This document shows positions 22,451 to 32,439 of a DNA stretch of 60,000 nucleotides, piece by piece. Both the position numbers and the translations under genes were made by a program. Position 1 is the stretch's first letter. Every line of letters starts with the position of its first letter. Source of the stretch: Branchiostoma floridae (Eukaryota; Chordata; Leptocardii; Amphioxiformes; Branchiostomatidae); the NCBI RefSeq assembly GCF_000003815.2, contig NC_049987.1, positions 23,119,661-23,179,660 on the forward strand, in the 5' to 3' direction. Under the pieces are notes generated by a model. It made no database searches and was not told the DNA's origin. It was given only the letters and a program-made list of their open reading frames with translations.

Positions 22451-23670
22451 AGCTTCAACTTGAGCTTCAGCTTCAACAGCTGCGCATTTAGACGATAACA
22501 TCTATTTAGACTATCTATACATATCCCTGTCATTTTTATCCATCTGTGGCATGCGTTACGTGAGCGAGCTGAAACCTGCTGTGACTTTAACAAATGACGC
22601 GAGAACGGCGTAATCTTTCTGGGCGACGCTAGACGTGCAATACGCGCCTGCGGCCACCCCACGTAAGACACGAGTTATTGCGTCGGGACATTATCTCAAC
22701 GCGAGTTAGGCCGAGCAAAAATTCTACTAGCTTTTTTGGTCTACAACTAGCGATGGTCATGAAATTTTCGATATGACAAAAATCGATATGACATCTGAAT
22801 GATGAAATTCAAAACAGACTTTCACAGTCTGTTTACAGATTATGGCTCGGAACAGTTGATGTAAGAATGCGTATTAAACACTGTACTTCTTTGTTCGGCT
22901 TATTAATTATAATTTGTCTTGAATATACAATGTATATCTGTATAATTTTTGCCCCACCAAGCTAAGTAAATGTCACAACAAAGACAAAACACACAGGTAA
23001 GAATATCATAGAACTAGTCTCTATAGAAATCAACATCTTAATTTCAACATCACAATTACAACATGATGCTGTATTCGAAAATACCAGTGTGCTGATAAAA
23101 TTTTGTTAAACTGTATTTGATAGTTTATTTCGGCCAAAATTTAAAAAAAGAAAATCCGCAGGTACCAAGCCCTTTCAGGATCGTGATTGGAAACACAACA
23201 TTTTTCCTAGGCCTTATTGCTGTGACATATTACAGGCTATTGTACGGACTGCTGCGAGTGAAATATCGCAGAACATCGCCAACTAATCTTTAGGTGACGC
23301 CGAGTGGAAAATGTTACACTTTGAAAGATCTAGTGATGCAGAATGCGCTTTGTAATCTGTCATATGTAGCTAAAAGTTATAAGTACCGTTAAGCTAATTT
23401 ATGTAAGTGCAGATGTACTTGGAGCTTGACTCCTACATGTAAGTAAATTGCAATTCAGCCCACCAGCTGCAACGTTTTACAAAAATAAAACCATCCATCA
23501 TTCGTCAACTGATCAACAGAAGTAGCTCACGTGTCTTTCTTAATAGGCCATTTGGTCCGGCCGATTTGTTTGGATAACACATGCACAGCACGCCTTGAGT
23601 TTAACTGCCTGATCCAGATTGATACATTAGTTTCTTTCGCTCGTATAGTCACATTGCTCCCGCAGATGGC
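22451..23670. other. No gene recognised
   Basis: AT-rich sequence. A 115-codon minus-strand frame (22,671-22,324) crosses the MITE edge and shows no family features. Confidence 0.35.
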
Positions 23671-24760
23671 TTAAGTCCCGATTTGTTTGTAGCGAACTTC
23701 CTTGGGTTGACCATTGCAACCGGTATAATCATCGTGAATCGGTCCTCGGTCCTGAAAGACTCTCGCGAAGTCATTTCCTATGACCCCGATACTGCCAAGT
23801 GTGTCACATACACATACCGTGCCAGTGCCAATCTGCATGTTTGTTTGCTTTCTTGCATCCTTTCTATGTATAAATGAACCAAATTTGTATTTTAAATACA
23901 TACTCATTGTATATCAATTTCTGAATATGGTACGGTCTTGTGCATGAGAAAAATGCTCTACTAATTATTTCTGTATTCTCGTCTTATTTTCTTATACGAC
24001 ATAATTGGAAAAGAAGAGGAATAATTAAAGAAGAATATGTATCAAGCACACAAACACCATGCTCTAGGGCTGCAGTGAACGTGCACCCGATTTGCCTGTA
24101 GTGTACTCCCCTGGTGGGACCGCGTGGCACGATCGGGAGCGCGTTGGTCTCAGGCCCGAGAGGTCCCGGGTTCAAATCCGCTTGCCGTGTCACCGATCTT
24201 GTGCCCTTGGGAAAGGCACTTTACACGACTTTCCTCACCTAACTCAGGTGTAAATGAGTACATAGCTTCGGCTAGTGGCAGTGACAGGCCTTTGTTGTGG
24301 TGACAGGCCATAGGGGCATGTTCGGGCATGACGCACCCGCCATGACACACGAGTCAGGGGTAGGAGGAACCCCTTACATCCTTGGTCGGAAGTCCTCCTA
24401 GGAGACGGAAACTCCAAATAACAAACCTGCATCTGCTGGGGCCGTCTTACACGTTGCAAACAATTGCCCCTGTAGGACTTAGTGCGCCAGTGGACGAGAG
24501 GGTGGTGGAGAAGGAAGTGCACACCCCTCCTTCACCTTAAAAAGTGCAGGCCAGGCAGACGGGTCGCCTTAAACCCACCCTGTCTGCCTACCATTGTCTT
24601 CCGAGACAGACGGATGCCAAAACAAAAACTCCCCTGGGCTTAACCATTGCACTCTGTCCACTCATTGCGAATCAACCCCCTTTCCTGAATCTAAGACACT
24701 CGCGAAGTCATTTCCTATTGCCCCAATACGGTTAAGTGTGCCGTATCCATCCCCATGCCT
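23670..24760. repeat. Direct repeat pair flanking a SINE
   Basis: 23,695-23,830 and 24,640-24,760 share 'ggttgaccattgca', 'atc.tcgtgaatc.gtcc', 'gaaagactctcgcgaagtca' and 'tttcctat.(g/t)(a/c)cccc.atac' in the same order, about 945 bp apart. Between them lie the repeat at 23,980-24,115 and the SINE at 24,118. 24,330-24,540 is not identified. Confidence 0.6.
24118..24250 (+). mobile_element. tRNA-derived SINE
   Basis: A tRNA-like head (24,119-24,192) has a good B box (gggttcaaatccg, about 24,169-24,181) but a weak A box. It is followed by 'ccgatcttgtgcccttggga' and 'aaggcactttacacgac', a central motif repeated in reverse at 36,680-36,720. That shared body after two different tRNA-like heads marks a SINE rather than a tRNA gene. 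Confidence 0.7.
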
Positions 24761-25079
24761 CTCGTGCCGGGCTGCATTAGTCTTCTCCCACAGGATACAT
24801 GGCGCACGAGTGATTACCAAGCTAATATGGTGAGGAAATCTCTCCTAGCCTCTTTCAGGTCTTCAGGAGGGATGTCCAGTATGCTAAGACTTGGAAAGCT
24901 GTCCCTGCCAGAAACTCATTACAATATTGAAATGACATTAAAATGGAGAGTAGGATTTGGCAAAAATAGGTTGAATGATTGGCTAGTCAGTCAGTCAGTC
25001 AGCGGGACGGACATCATTTAACTGTGCCATGCAAATGAATTGCTGTGGCCATCATAGTTTGGTAGAGGCTAAAATCTTC

Positions 25080-25310
25080 CCAGTTTGAAATATTTATGCC
25101 TACCGTTTCTGGCTTTTCTATTAACATGCAAGGTCACGCTCGCATCAGTTTCTTAGTTCCACGGGCTGTCATCCATATAATCAAATCATTACGGCCTAAT
25201 CTGGAAAGGTAATGATCTCCCACGGCCTGGGATATTTACGCCTGCTGATGTAGAAACATGTAACCAGGTCGCCTGGTGCTTTGTTCTGTCGTGCGAGGTC
25301 ACGAACTTGA
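25080..25310. mobile_element. Remnant with the 'ggatgtcatccat' inverted terminus
   Basis: 25,163-25,200 ('ggctgtcatccatataatca...cattacggccta') resembles the right terminus of the elements at 1752-2336 and 2402-2817. The matching left end is not found, so this is a fragment. Confidence 0.45.
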
Positions 25311-25316
25311 GACAAG

Positions 25317-25885
25317 CGGCCAGCTCTAGTTTTTCGTCAGCTGCATAAATAGATTATCACAAACCAAGGACAGACAGACATTAAAAATGTGCCTAGTCTC
25401 AAGAACTATATTTTCTTGCTTCAGTTACGTCTATATACATATCAATAGAATATACAAATCTCAAGTGCTCATATGACATCTCGTCATATAACAATTTGGA
25501 AAAAAATAAGTCAGATTGTTTTGTTTTGGTGCCCTCCTTTTTCCTGAATATTCTCACCCCCTGTGAATGTAATCAATCCTTTGGCAAGCAGCCAGCTTCC
25601 GAACTTTTCGTCAGCTGCATAAACTGATTATCACAAAATGAAGGAAGGACAGAAATTACAAGTTTACCGTAGCCTCTCTCATGAAGTGTATGATTTTCTA
25701 AGCTATTCATTCGTTTTATTCATACATAACTATAGGATATCCAAATTTGGCTAATCTCACAAGAACGCAAGAAAGCATCTCTTCAAAGATTTGTAAAAAG
25801 AACAGGTCAGATTCTTTTGTTTTGGTCCCCACCTTTTTCGTGAATAGCCTCACCCCTTGCGAATGTTATTAGTCAATTGGCTGTG
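25317..25885 (+). repeat. Two-copy tandem duplication, ~280 bp
   Basis: Both copies carry, in order, 'ttttcgtcagctgcataaa', 'gattatcacaaa', 'aggacagacagacatta' or its variant, 'gtcagattnttttgttttgg' and 'cctttttc.tgaata'. Anchors are at 25,331/25,606 and 25,511/25,806. Confidence 0.75.
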
Positions 25886-27020
25886 CCACACTCACCAACA
25901 CACCATTCCCCACGCCCATGGCCCCCATCGCTAGTGCATTGGAATCTGCTCATTGCCAAATTTGGACCTTACCAGGAAGTCACGGACAATGCGTCAGTAC
26001 ATTTTATGCTCCAACGAGATTCTATTGTGGACGGCGGACAATCAACTTACAGGTAGGCATGCCCACTAAATCACAGCTGAAATAGCTGCAGTAGATCAAT
26101 GTTTGAAACAGTTGGCTGTGCTGTTATATACGGTGACATGTTAAAGTATGCCTTGTGGGAAAGATATGGAAATCTGATTTTCATGTTAACTTCAATGTAG
26201 CGGTTTTGGCAAACGATCACGCTGTGTGTTTTGGCATGTTTCAAAAGAATGCTTCGAGTATGAAAACATGTGTAACGTTTAACGTTGTAATCAAATGCTC
26301 AGGATCAATGTAGCTTGTTGAAAACATAGACCGTCTAGAAGGCATACAAATAATCTAGTTGTCAGACCTACAGTTGCCTATTGGCGTGCCCCCCTCCCCC
26401 TTTCCAAACACAAATGGCATGCCAAGTTTTACCTTTGGGTACAGTGTATGCTTCATTGGCTTTCTACCATTGTGTCCGAAAAGTCGAGAGTGCCTTGTTT
26501 AAAGAACAATGTAGAATGTAAAGATTTGATATGGGGATATTCAACATTAAACTTCACGACATGTAATTGCGGATTTGTCGTAGGAAAATAGGCGTTTCCA
26601 TGGTAACGTATCATTTTTATGGACAATCTACACGATCGATATGATATTCAAATAATTTCTCAGAAGGTATTACGTATCGATTATCTGTCGGAAGCGATCG
26701 GGTATAGGTTAATTTGTATGCAGCGTGCGTGCGTTCATCTTTCACCCGGCAATTTTATTAACATTCCTCCAGCGACTGCTCAAAACAGCCGTGGTTGTAA
26801 TTGGGTTTATGTTTTTTTTTCTCTCCGCTCAATGTGGAACGGGATCGCATGCATGGGCTGATACTGTCTCGAAGTGTGCGGAAGAAATTTACAGCTGCGT
26901 CGGAGTCTGATGTTACCGCAGATTTTTTTAAGATATCGCACTACTAATACACGTAAAGTTGCATCCAAGCCCATTAGAAGTTTTGCATGCATTCATCAGG
27001 CATGCATCACAACACAGGCA
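25886..27020. other. No gene recognised
   Basis: Contains several ~60-80-codon frames on both strands around 26,620-27,000. One (26,725-26,910) has a hydrophobic run but no signal-peptide context, splice partner or family resemblance. Confidence 0.35.
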
Positions 27021-27024
27021 TTTC

Positions 27025-27290
27025 CCATAGTCTCTACCAGACTGACTACGCTGGCTATTATTGAATGAATGAATGAAAGACCTTAATTGTATATTCATGC
27101 CTCTACCAAACTCCATAGGTCGCTGGAAAAATAACGTAGAAATGGAACAAATAGAGGTGTATTAAAGCCGGCTATGGAACAGCGCGCTGTACTTCTCTGG
27201 CCGGCTTACTCTTCTATTTGTTCCATTTCTACGGTTTTCCAGCGACCTATGGAGTCTGGTAGAGACTAGGTCATTATAGGGAGAATAATT
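27025..27290. mobile_element. Foldback element of MITE family E
   Basis: 27,101-27,154 ('ctctaccaaactccataggt' onward) pairs with 27,213-27,265 (ending 'ggagtctggtagag'). The arms are ~54 bp and nearly perfect around a ~58-bp centre that has a smaller pair (gccggct / ccggc). A second 'gtctctaccagact' lies outside at 27,030. 'aaggtctttcattcattcatt' on the minus strand (27,062-27,090) resembles a retroposon 3' tail between them. Confidence 0.75.
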
Positions 27291-27450
27291 TGCCAGGGGT
27301 GTTTTGATACTTGAGGGTTTGGCCGGCCGCGCAGGAGGAAAACGACTACCTTAGCATGGACTGACTCCCCTGGCCAATTTTCCGATTTTTTGTGCTGAAT
27401 TCTACGACCCCCGTACCCCCGTAGCAAGGCCTGGTGAAGGCAACATTGCC
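27291..27450. repeat. Family E internal sequence
   Basis: 'agggagaataatttgccagg', 'catggactgactcccctggc' and 'gaattctacgacccccgtac' match 43,885-44,020 in the IF intron, so the element extends past the foldback. Confidence 0.5.
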
Positions 27451-28570
27451 CACCCGCCAGATGTTTCCTCGATGACGTGTTGTGGTAACGCTTGGAGGAT
27501 ACGGCAACTCGCTTCTGAGTCGCGATTTCCGCTGGGAATCCGAAGGTCAAATATCAAATATACATGTGGTGATGTCACAACGAGCGCAACCAAACGCAAA
27601 CCGGCAACTGTAATCAAAAGCATGGAATAAAGCACATTATGTCAAAAACAAGAAAAAAATCGGCGGACCTGAATACGCTGAAGCCGCAAAGAATACATTT
27701 CCAAAGCAAAATGATAGCTCTTGTCCAGATAGAGATGTATAGCGTAATGTGTAATCAACGTGACACAATTCCCTCGCTCTGTTGCGTTTCGATGTGACGT
27801 TGATGTCAGGGCTGCCAATTTCTGGTTGTAGATGAAAACCTGGTAGCATTCGTCGTGCGATCTTCGTGCGATGTTGGTGCTATTACAGAATTAGAGCATT
27901 CTAGGGATAGCTATGCACTATGTACCATTAGATGGTAAGAACGATCTTATCAATTATTATATACTGCAACAGAAGCTATTTGCAGGCGAACATACATTGA
28001 AGAAATTCCAGGGCCTTGATCTAGAATCTTTCTAGGATCTTTTCCTTAATTGAATAGCGTATTTAAAGCTAGGGCATACCCTAAGAAAGTCCTGGTAATC
28101 TACTTACAGTTTCTTGAGTTATCTCGTCTATTAATGCATATTAAGATAAGGGGTAATTAGTAAATGTTTTGGACTTGTTTTTATTCAGAATACATCAAAT
28201 AAAATAAATAGAGAAGACAAAACGGTAGCGGACTCACCCGTACAGTACGAAAAATACAAAACAAACATTTGAATAATAATTGACACAGAGTTGAATCAAG
28301 GGAAGTCCAGGTTTCCCAACCGAATAACAAAATTGACACGAAATTATAAGAAAAGTTGACTTGCCATTGTGTGATTTTCAGTAGCCAATACGGGAGGGGA
28401 AAAAACGAACACACTTCGACTTAGAAGTTGTTAAACCGTGGTTGAACTGTATTTTTTAAGCACCTCACAAACAGGAATATATAAAATGGCTCCCATGAAG
28501 AGTTTTCCGTTTGCGAACTACAGCCTGACCTTATCTGTCCAGGACGCAAAGGACCATGATTCAATTATGG
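27451..28570. other. No gene recognised
   Basis: Overlapping short frames on the minus strand only; no family features. A short (TA)-rich and AT-rich background. Confidence 0.35.
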
Positions 28571-28576
28571 AGCTAT

Positions 28577-28845
28577 GAATAGCCCGCTGTTCCGAAGCCT
28601 CGTCTGAAGCCGTTTCCCTTACACCATTGTCTCAGGTCTCTAACATTATTACATTCGCTACATATTCGTTACATAATTTTGAAAGCTAATCAGTGTTGGT
28701 AGTAACCATATTACAATGCTAGACACAAAGGTATACACGGATCAAATTTTCCACGACCGCTGATCCAAAGCCGCATGTGAGGCCGTTTCCTTGGCACCAT
28801 TGTCTCAGGTCTCTAAAATAATTCCGTTTGTTACACATTCGTTAT
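28577..28845 (+). repeat. Two-copy tandem duplication, ~180 bp
   Basis: 28,577-28,678 and 28,756-28,845 share 'gccgtttccnt', 'caccattgtctcaggtctct' and 'ttacacattcgttat'. The second copy is cut exactly at the start of the MITE at 28,846; 'tttacatattcgctacaatc' after that MITE (29,069) may continue it. Confidence 0.65.
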
Positions 28846-29068
28846 GCCCCCTTTCCACTAGGGCGGCGATCTCTCCGCGCGCTTTCTGCGACCTACTTTT
28901 TGACATATCGCTCAACGACCTGTATAGAAACACTTTGTGTGTTTTGCTGTCCTTTCAGTCACACTTTTACATGCTGTATAATATAACCAGTATGAATTCA
29001 AAGGTTACACGTATCCTATTAGGTCGCAGTAAGGGCACATCGCGATCTCCGTCTAGTGGAAAGGGGGC
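28846..29068. mobile_element. MITE family B, best copy (223 bp)
   Basis: The ends are perfect 16-bp inverted repeats, GCCCCCTTTCCACTAG at 28,846-28,861 and CTAGTGGAAAGGGGGC at 29,053-29,068. Inner pairs follow ('ggcggcgatctc' / 'gcgatctccg', 'gcgaccta' / 'taggtcgc'). The 123-codon open frame across it is not a gene. Confidence 0.9.
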
Positions 29069-29287
29069 TTTACATATTCGCTACAATCATTGTAGCCAAT
29101 CAAATAGCTACAATAATGATATAGAGTTACTGCCCTGTGGCACGTGGAAACCATGCAGGTAATGTACAACACCGATGACATGAGTATCGAGAAATGCATA
29201 AAAACTAAAAGATGTAATCTGAAGTACATGACGGGGGTGGAAAGCGTGTAACGCCCCCAACTCGTAAATTCAGTCCGGGGGAATCAG

Positions 29288-29475
29288 ATTAGACCCCATT
29301 GCACCAGACGGCGATAGCGCTGCAACCTTATGGAGACCTAGGTTGGATTCGTGTAACCCTAGACCTCATAGGGTCGAGAGAAATCGCTCGGTTGCAGGGC
29401 GGTCGCAGCAAGGTTGCAGCCCTGTCACCGCCAGGTCACCGCGAGATCACAGCCCCAGTGGAACGAGGGTGTTGC
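29288..29475. mobile_element. MITE family B, diverged copy
   Basis: The left 'ccccattgcaccagacggcg' and 'gctgcaacctta' are answered by 'ttgcagccctgtcaccg', 'gcgagatcacagccccagtg' and 'gaacgaggg'. It lies 220 bp from the better copy. Confidence 0.6.
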
Positions 29476-30295
29476 CAATTTTAGCATGACCCTGGCCTTT
29501 TGTTAAGGACAACCCACAAGAAGTCTTTACATCCTTCTTCTGGGTTATCGCCACAAGTAGTAAGCACTGCGTCGCATGTAGCTTAGGTTATACGGCCATC
29601 GAATGATGTGTTATCAACATTATGGCCCTTACGCCGTCCCGTGAGAGCCATTCGCATGGCTCCTGACAAAGCGTTAATGTCCGCTGCTCGTATAAACGTT
29701 GTTTTCGTACACATTTACGAGGGTAGATCTACACACACATCCACACACGCATTAAATTTGATACCATGTCTACGGCACTAATAAACCATTGAATCGGCAC
29801 ATTTAGATGACCAATGTCTGTATCATCGACAGTACCGAATCAATGCATACATGCTTTTCGCGTCCTCAAAATCATAGGTTTCAATCCAAGTAGAAAAGCG
29901 CGTGGGCATGACTTGAGGAACCTAGCTTTGGAGACAATGAATGACGTCAAATACAACTGATCAAATTTGCAGCTCCGTGAAGACCTTCACCTAAAGAATT
30001 TGAGATAAGATTGTGAAAAAAGTCCTCACGTGCCTGGCGCCGGCATACTCTTCATACTGACTACTTACACATATCACAACTACATATCAGCCCCAAGGAC
30101 AAACGAAGGCTCCTCATATCTTCCTTCAAGCGATTTCCAATATCCGGCTATCTTCTCTGAATTGTGCAATGTTTGCCAAAATACGTACTACCTTCTGGCA
30201 ATGGCGGTAGGGTATCATCTGTGGATATATGTGTGTCATGGTTGGGGTACATAATCATAAATTGTTCGCATTGGCTTCTATGGAAAAGGGGAAGG
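29476..30295. other. No gene recognised
   Basis: No convincing coding sequence, RNA gene or repeat. Confidence 0.35.
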
Positions 30296-30299
30296 GACA

Positions 30300-31040
30300 C
30301 TCTGTTGTTGTTACTTTCTTGAAAAATGGTATTGTTTTGGATGCGTCCGTATGAGTGTCCGTCCTTGTGTTTGTGTGTGTTTCCGAATACTTAGTACGTA
30401 TAGGTCTAGAACCTCTGGATGGGTTGTGATTATACATGCATATGGTATGTATATAGGTGATTGGAAGACAAAGGTCAACGTCGATTTGGGCCCCCTTGCA
30501 GTTGGTAATACACCTACACTGCGGGTTTTAGTATCTTCTTTTGTCCTGGACATGCTGTGGTATTTTACTTTGAGTGGCAGGTAGCTTTTATGGAGGAATC
30601 GGTGTTGGCATGGGCCCCCTTGCAGCTTATTTTGGAACTGCATATCCTTTTTCAAATCTTCCAAAGAGGATAACTGAACAAAGAAACGACATACTTTGAT
30701 AATATTTAGCATGCAGGTAGTTAAGACAGAGATATACACGTCAATAAAATACAACGTATGCAAATTAGTGCTAACCTGCTTAATCAATGAGGGGAAACTA
30801 TAATTCCATTGTTTTCAATGATAAGACTTGTTAGTGATGTGCCGTACGGATGGGCAGTATCATGAACGTACAATAAAATGAATAACTACATAATTCATAC
30901 AAATTATGCAAATTAGCGCCTAATTTGCTTAATTGATGAGGGAAATGTCTAAGTTAGAGTATCCAATGATAGGACAGCTTATAAATAAAATAGAATAAAT
31001 GAATACATCATGCAAATTAGCGCTTAATTTGCATAATGCA
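30300..31040 (-). repeat. Dispersed family C, long copy
   Basis: Contains the TG tract (30,368-30,383), 'tctggatgggttgtgattat' and 'gggcccccttgcag' twice (30,486 and 30,616). It then has three 'atgcaaattag' blocks (about 30,758, 30,909, 31,010) that correspond to 'attatgcaaataagc...atttgcataatta' at 845-885. The two halves therefore belong to one longer family. The 158-codon minus-strand frame is a by-product. Confidence 0.65.
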
Positions 31041-31189
31041 TGATTCGAATCTATAATAGTGCTATCCAACGTACGATCGTGGAGTACCATACAGGATCCA
31101 GTGGGTCTATTCCACTGTTGGAAATATATAATTCCAGCGTTTCCAGTGATAGGACTTTGTATATTGATGACTATATTGCTGTCCCTTAC

Positions 31190-32060
31190 CAGCGTGCACT
31201 ATCATGTAAGTTCCCGTGGGTCTATTCCCCGTGCGTCGCGCGGTATCGATTGTTTAGCGATTTATCGGGCAGACGAATTATTGGAGCTGGCAGGCCGGCG
31301 CCGCTGGAACGGGTCAGCACCCGGCATTACGGCGCCATTTTTCTTCTTCTCGCGGCTCCGCAAGCTGCTTGTCGGACGGACAGGCTACGTCATGGGCTCA
31401 TGGAGGGACGTGGGGAGGATGGAGGAACCTTGCGTGGCAACGCTGTGAACGTCTTGGGAGATATCGGCTGTGTTTGAGACGATTGTGAAGGGGTTGTGTC
31501 TCGGGAGTTGGCTGTATGATGGTCGTGAGTACTTTCCTTGCACCTGACATGGCAGGGATGGGAGTTGCCGCCTTACGTAAGACCTTCCGGTCCGGTTTTC
31601 AAGATCTGACGACTTTCTCATGGCAGCTGTCGTCGCTGGAATTGTTGTAACGCCAGTTCGGAATACTTGTGTGCTAGCTGTCAGGAAATCCACGTTGAAG
31701 AAGCCTCAGGAAGTCCGAGAATATTCCCATCTATGGTACAGGGGGCCGCCATCTTTGCCCCGCGCACCCAGCTGCACCGCAAAGAAGGGATCTCTGCGCC
31801 ACACCGGCGGACGGTCCTTGAATGACAATGACCGTCAAACTTTCCACCAGACTGCTCTGTTTTGGTCAGCAAGGAAAGATGAGCACGTCCTCATGTCGTC
31901 GATTGCGTGGGCCGTATCCGGACCCGGTTGGCAGGCGCGCACGCCTTCAGCGCGTGCCTTGTTCCCTACCCCTCCCACCCTGCGACCCGCCCTCCCCAGT
32001 ATCCAGGTACTACACACACTGCATTACGTAGGAGCTTTAAGCAAGCCTGAAAACATGCGT
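31190..32060. other. GC- and CpG-rich block
   Basis: This segment is markedly richer in G, C and CpG than its surroundings. A YY1-type site (gccgccatctttg, about 31,746-31,758) stands out. It could be a promoter, an exon-rich piece or old transposon coding sequence. No TATA, splice-supported exon or known motif decides between these. Confidence 0.35.
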
Positions 32061-32429
32061 ACATTCTCTACAGCAACCTTTACGAATGCTTTACGGCCTT
32101 CTCAGTATCCAGGTACTACACACAGCCCTTACGTTCTATTTTTACAGCAAGAAAGTGTAGTAGCTTCCTCTTCTGTTGTAGGTACATGTACCTTTGTTTC
32201 TATAATAATTTACTGCACGGCAAGTCAGGATATATATCCATGCCGTACTTACAAGATTAGAGGTCGCTGTAAATTCGTTTCAAATACAGATACAATACTG
32301 CCTCCAGCGACTATAATGTCACGGTTTTCTCTTCGTACCCTATTCATCACACGTATTCCGTTCCTGTCCCGAAGTAAACGTCATTTCAATCGATCTGACC
32401 ATAAAATAGAACGATTTTCGCTCGTGTAA
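31620..32429 (+). CDS. Long open frame of unknown status (269 codons)
   Basis: This is the longest uninterrupted frame in the window. An in-frame TAA lies about 54 bp upstream, so the ATG at 31,620 is the first available. The translation is rich in Ser, Thr, Pro, Arg and Ala with a short hydrophobic N-terminus (AAVVAGIVV). I do not recognise any domain. The first half is GC-rich and the second half AT-rich, and the frame crosses a 109-bp direct repeat (31,994 and 32,103, 'cagtatccaggtactacaca'). Both facts argue against conserved coding. No neighbouring exon with matching phase was found. More likely a chance frame in stop-poor DNA than a gene. Confidence 0.2.
   Translation: MAAVVAGIVVTPVRNTCVLAVRKSTLKKPQEVREYSHLWYRGPPSLPRAPSCTAKKGSLRHTGGRSLNDNDRQTFHQTALFWSARKDEHVLMSSIAWAVSGPGWQARTPSARALFPTPPTLRPALPSIQVLHTLHYVGALSKPENMRTFSTATFTNALRPSQYPGTTHSPYVLFLQQESVVASSSVVGTCTFVSIIIYCTASQDIYPCRTYKIRGRCKFVSNTDTILPPATIMSRFSLRTLFITRIPFLSRSKRHFNRSDHKIERFSLV
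31994..32140 (+). repeat. Short direct repeat, 109-bp spacing
   Basis: 'cagtatccaggtactacaca' followed by 'cac/cag.c.ttacgt' occurs at 31,994 and 32,103. Confidence 0.7.
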
Positions 32430-32439
32430 TACTCCATGA

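Noticed and set aside
24118-24192. Possible tRNA gene (good B box)
   Set aside because: Weak A box, no clean cloverleaf, and followed by a SINE body shared with 36,655-36,800.
28791-29162. 123-codon open frame
   Set aside because: Covers the family B MITE; start and end fall in repeat sequence.
30311-30787. 158-codon minus-strand frame
   Set aside because: Falls entirely in a dispersed family C copy; no conserved domain.
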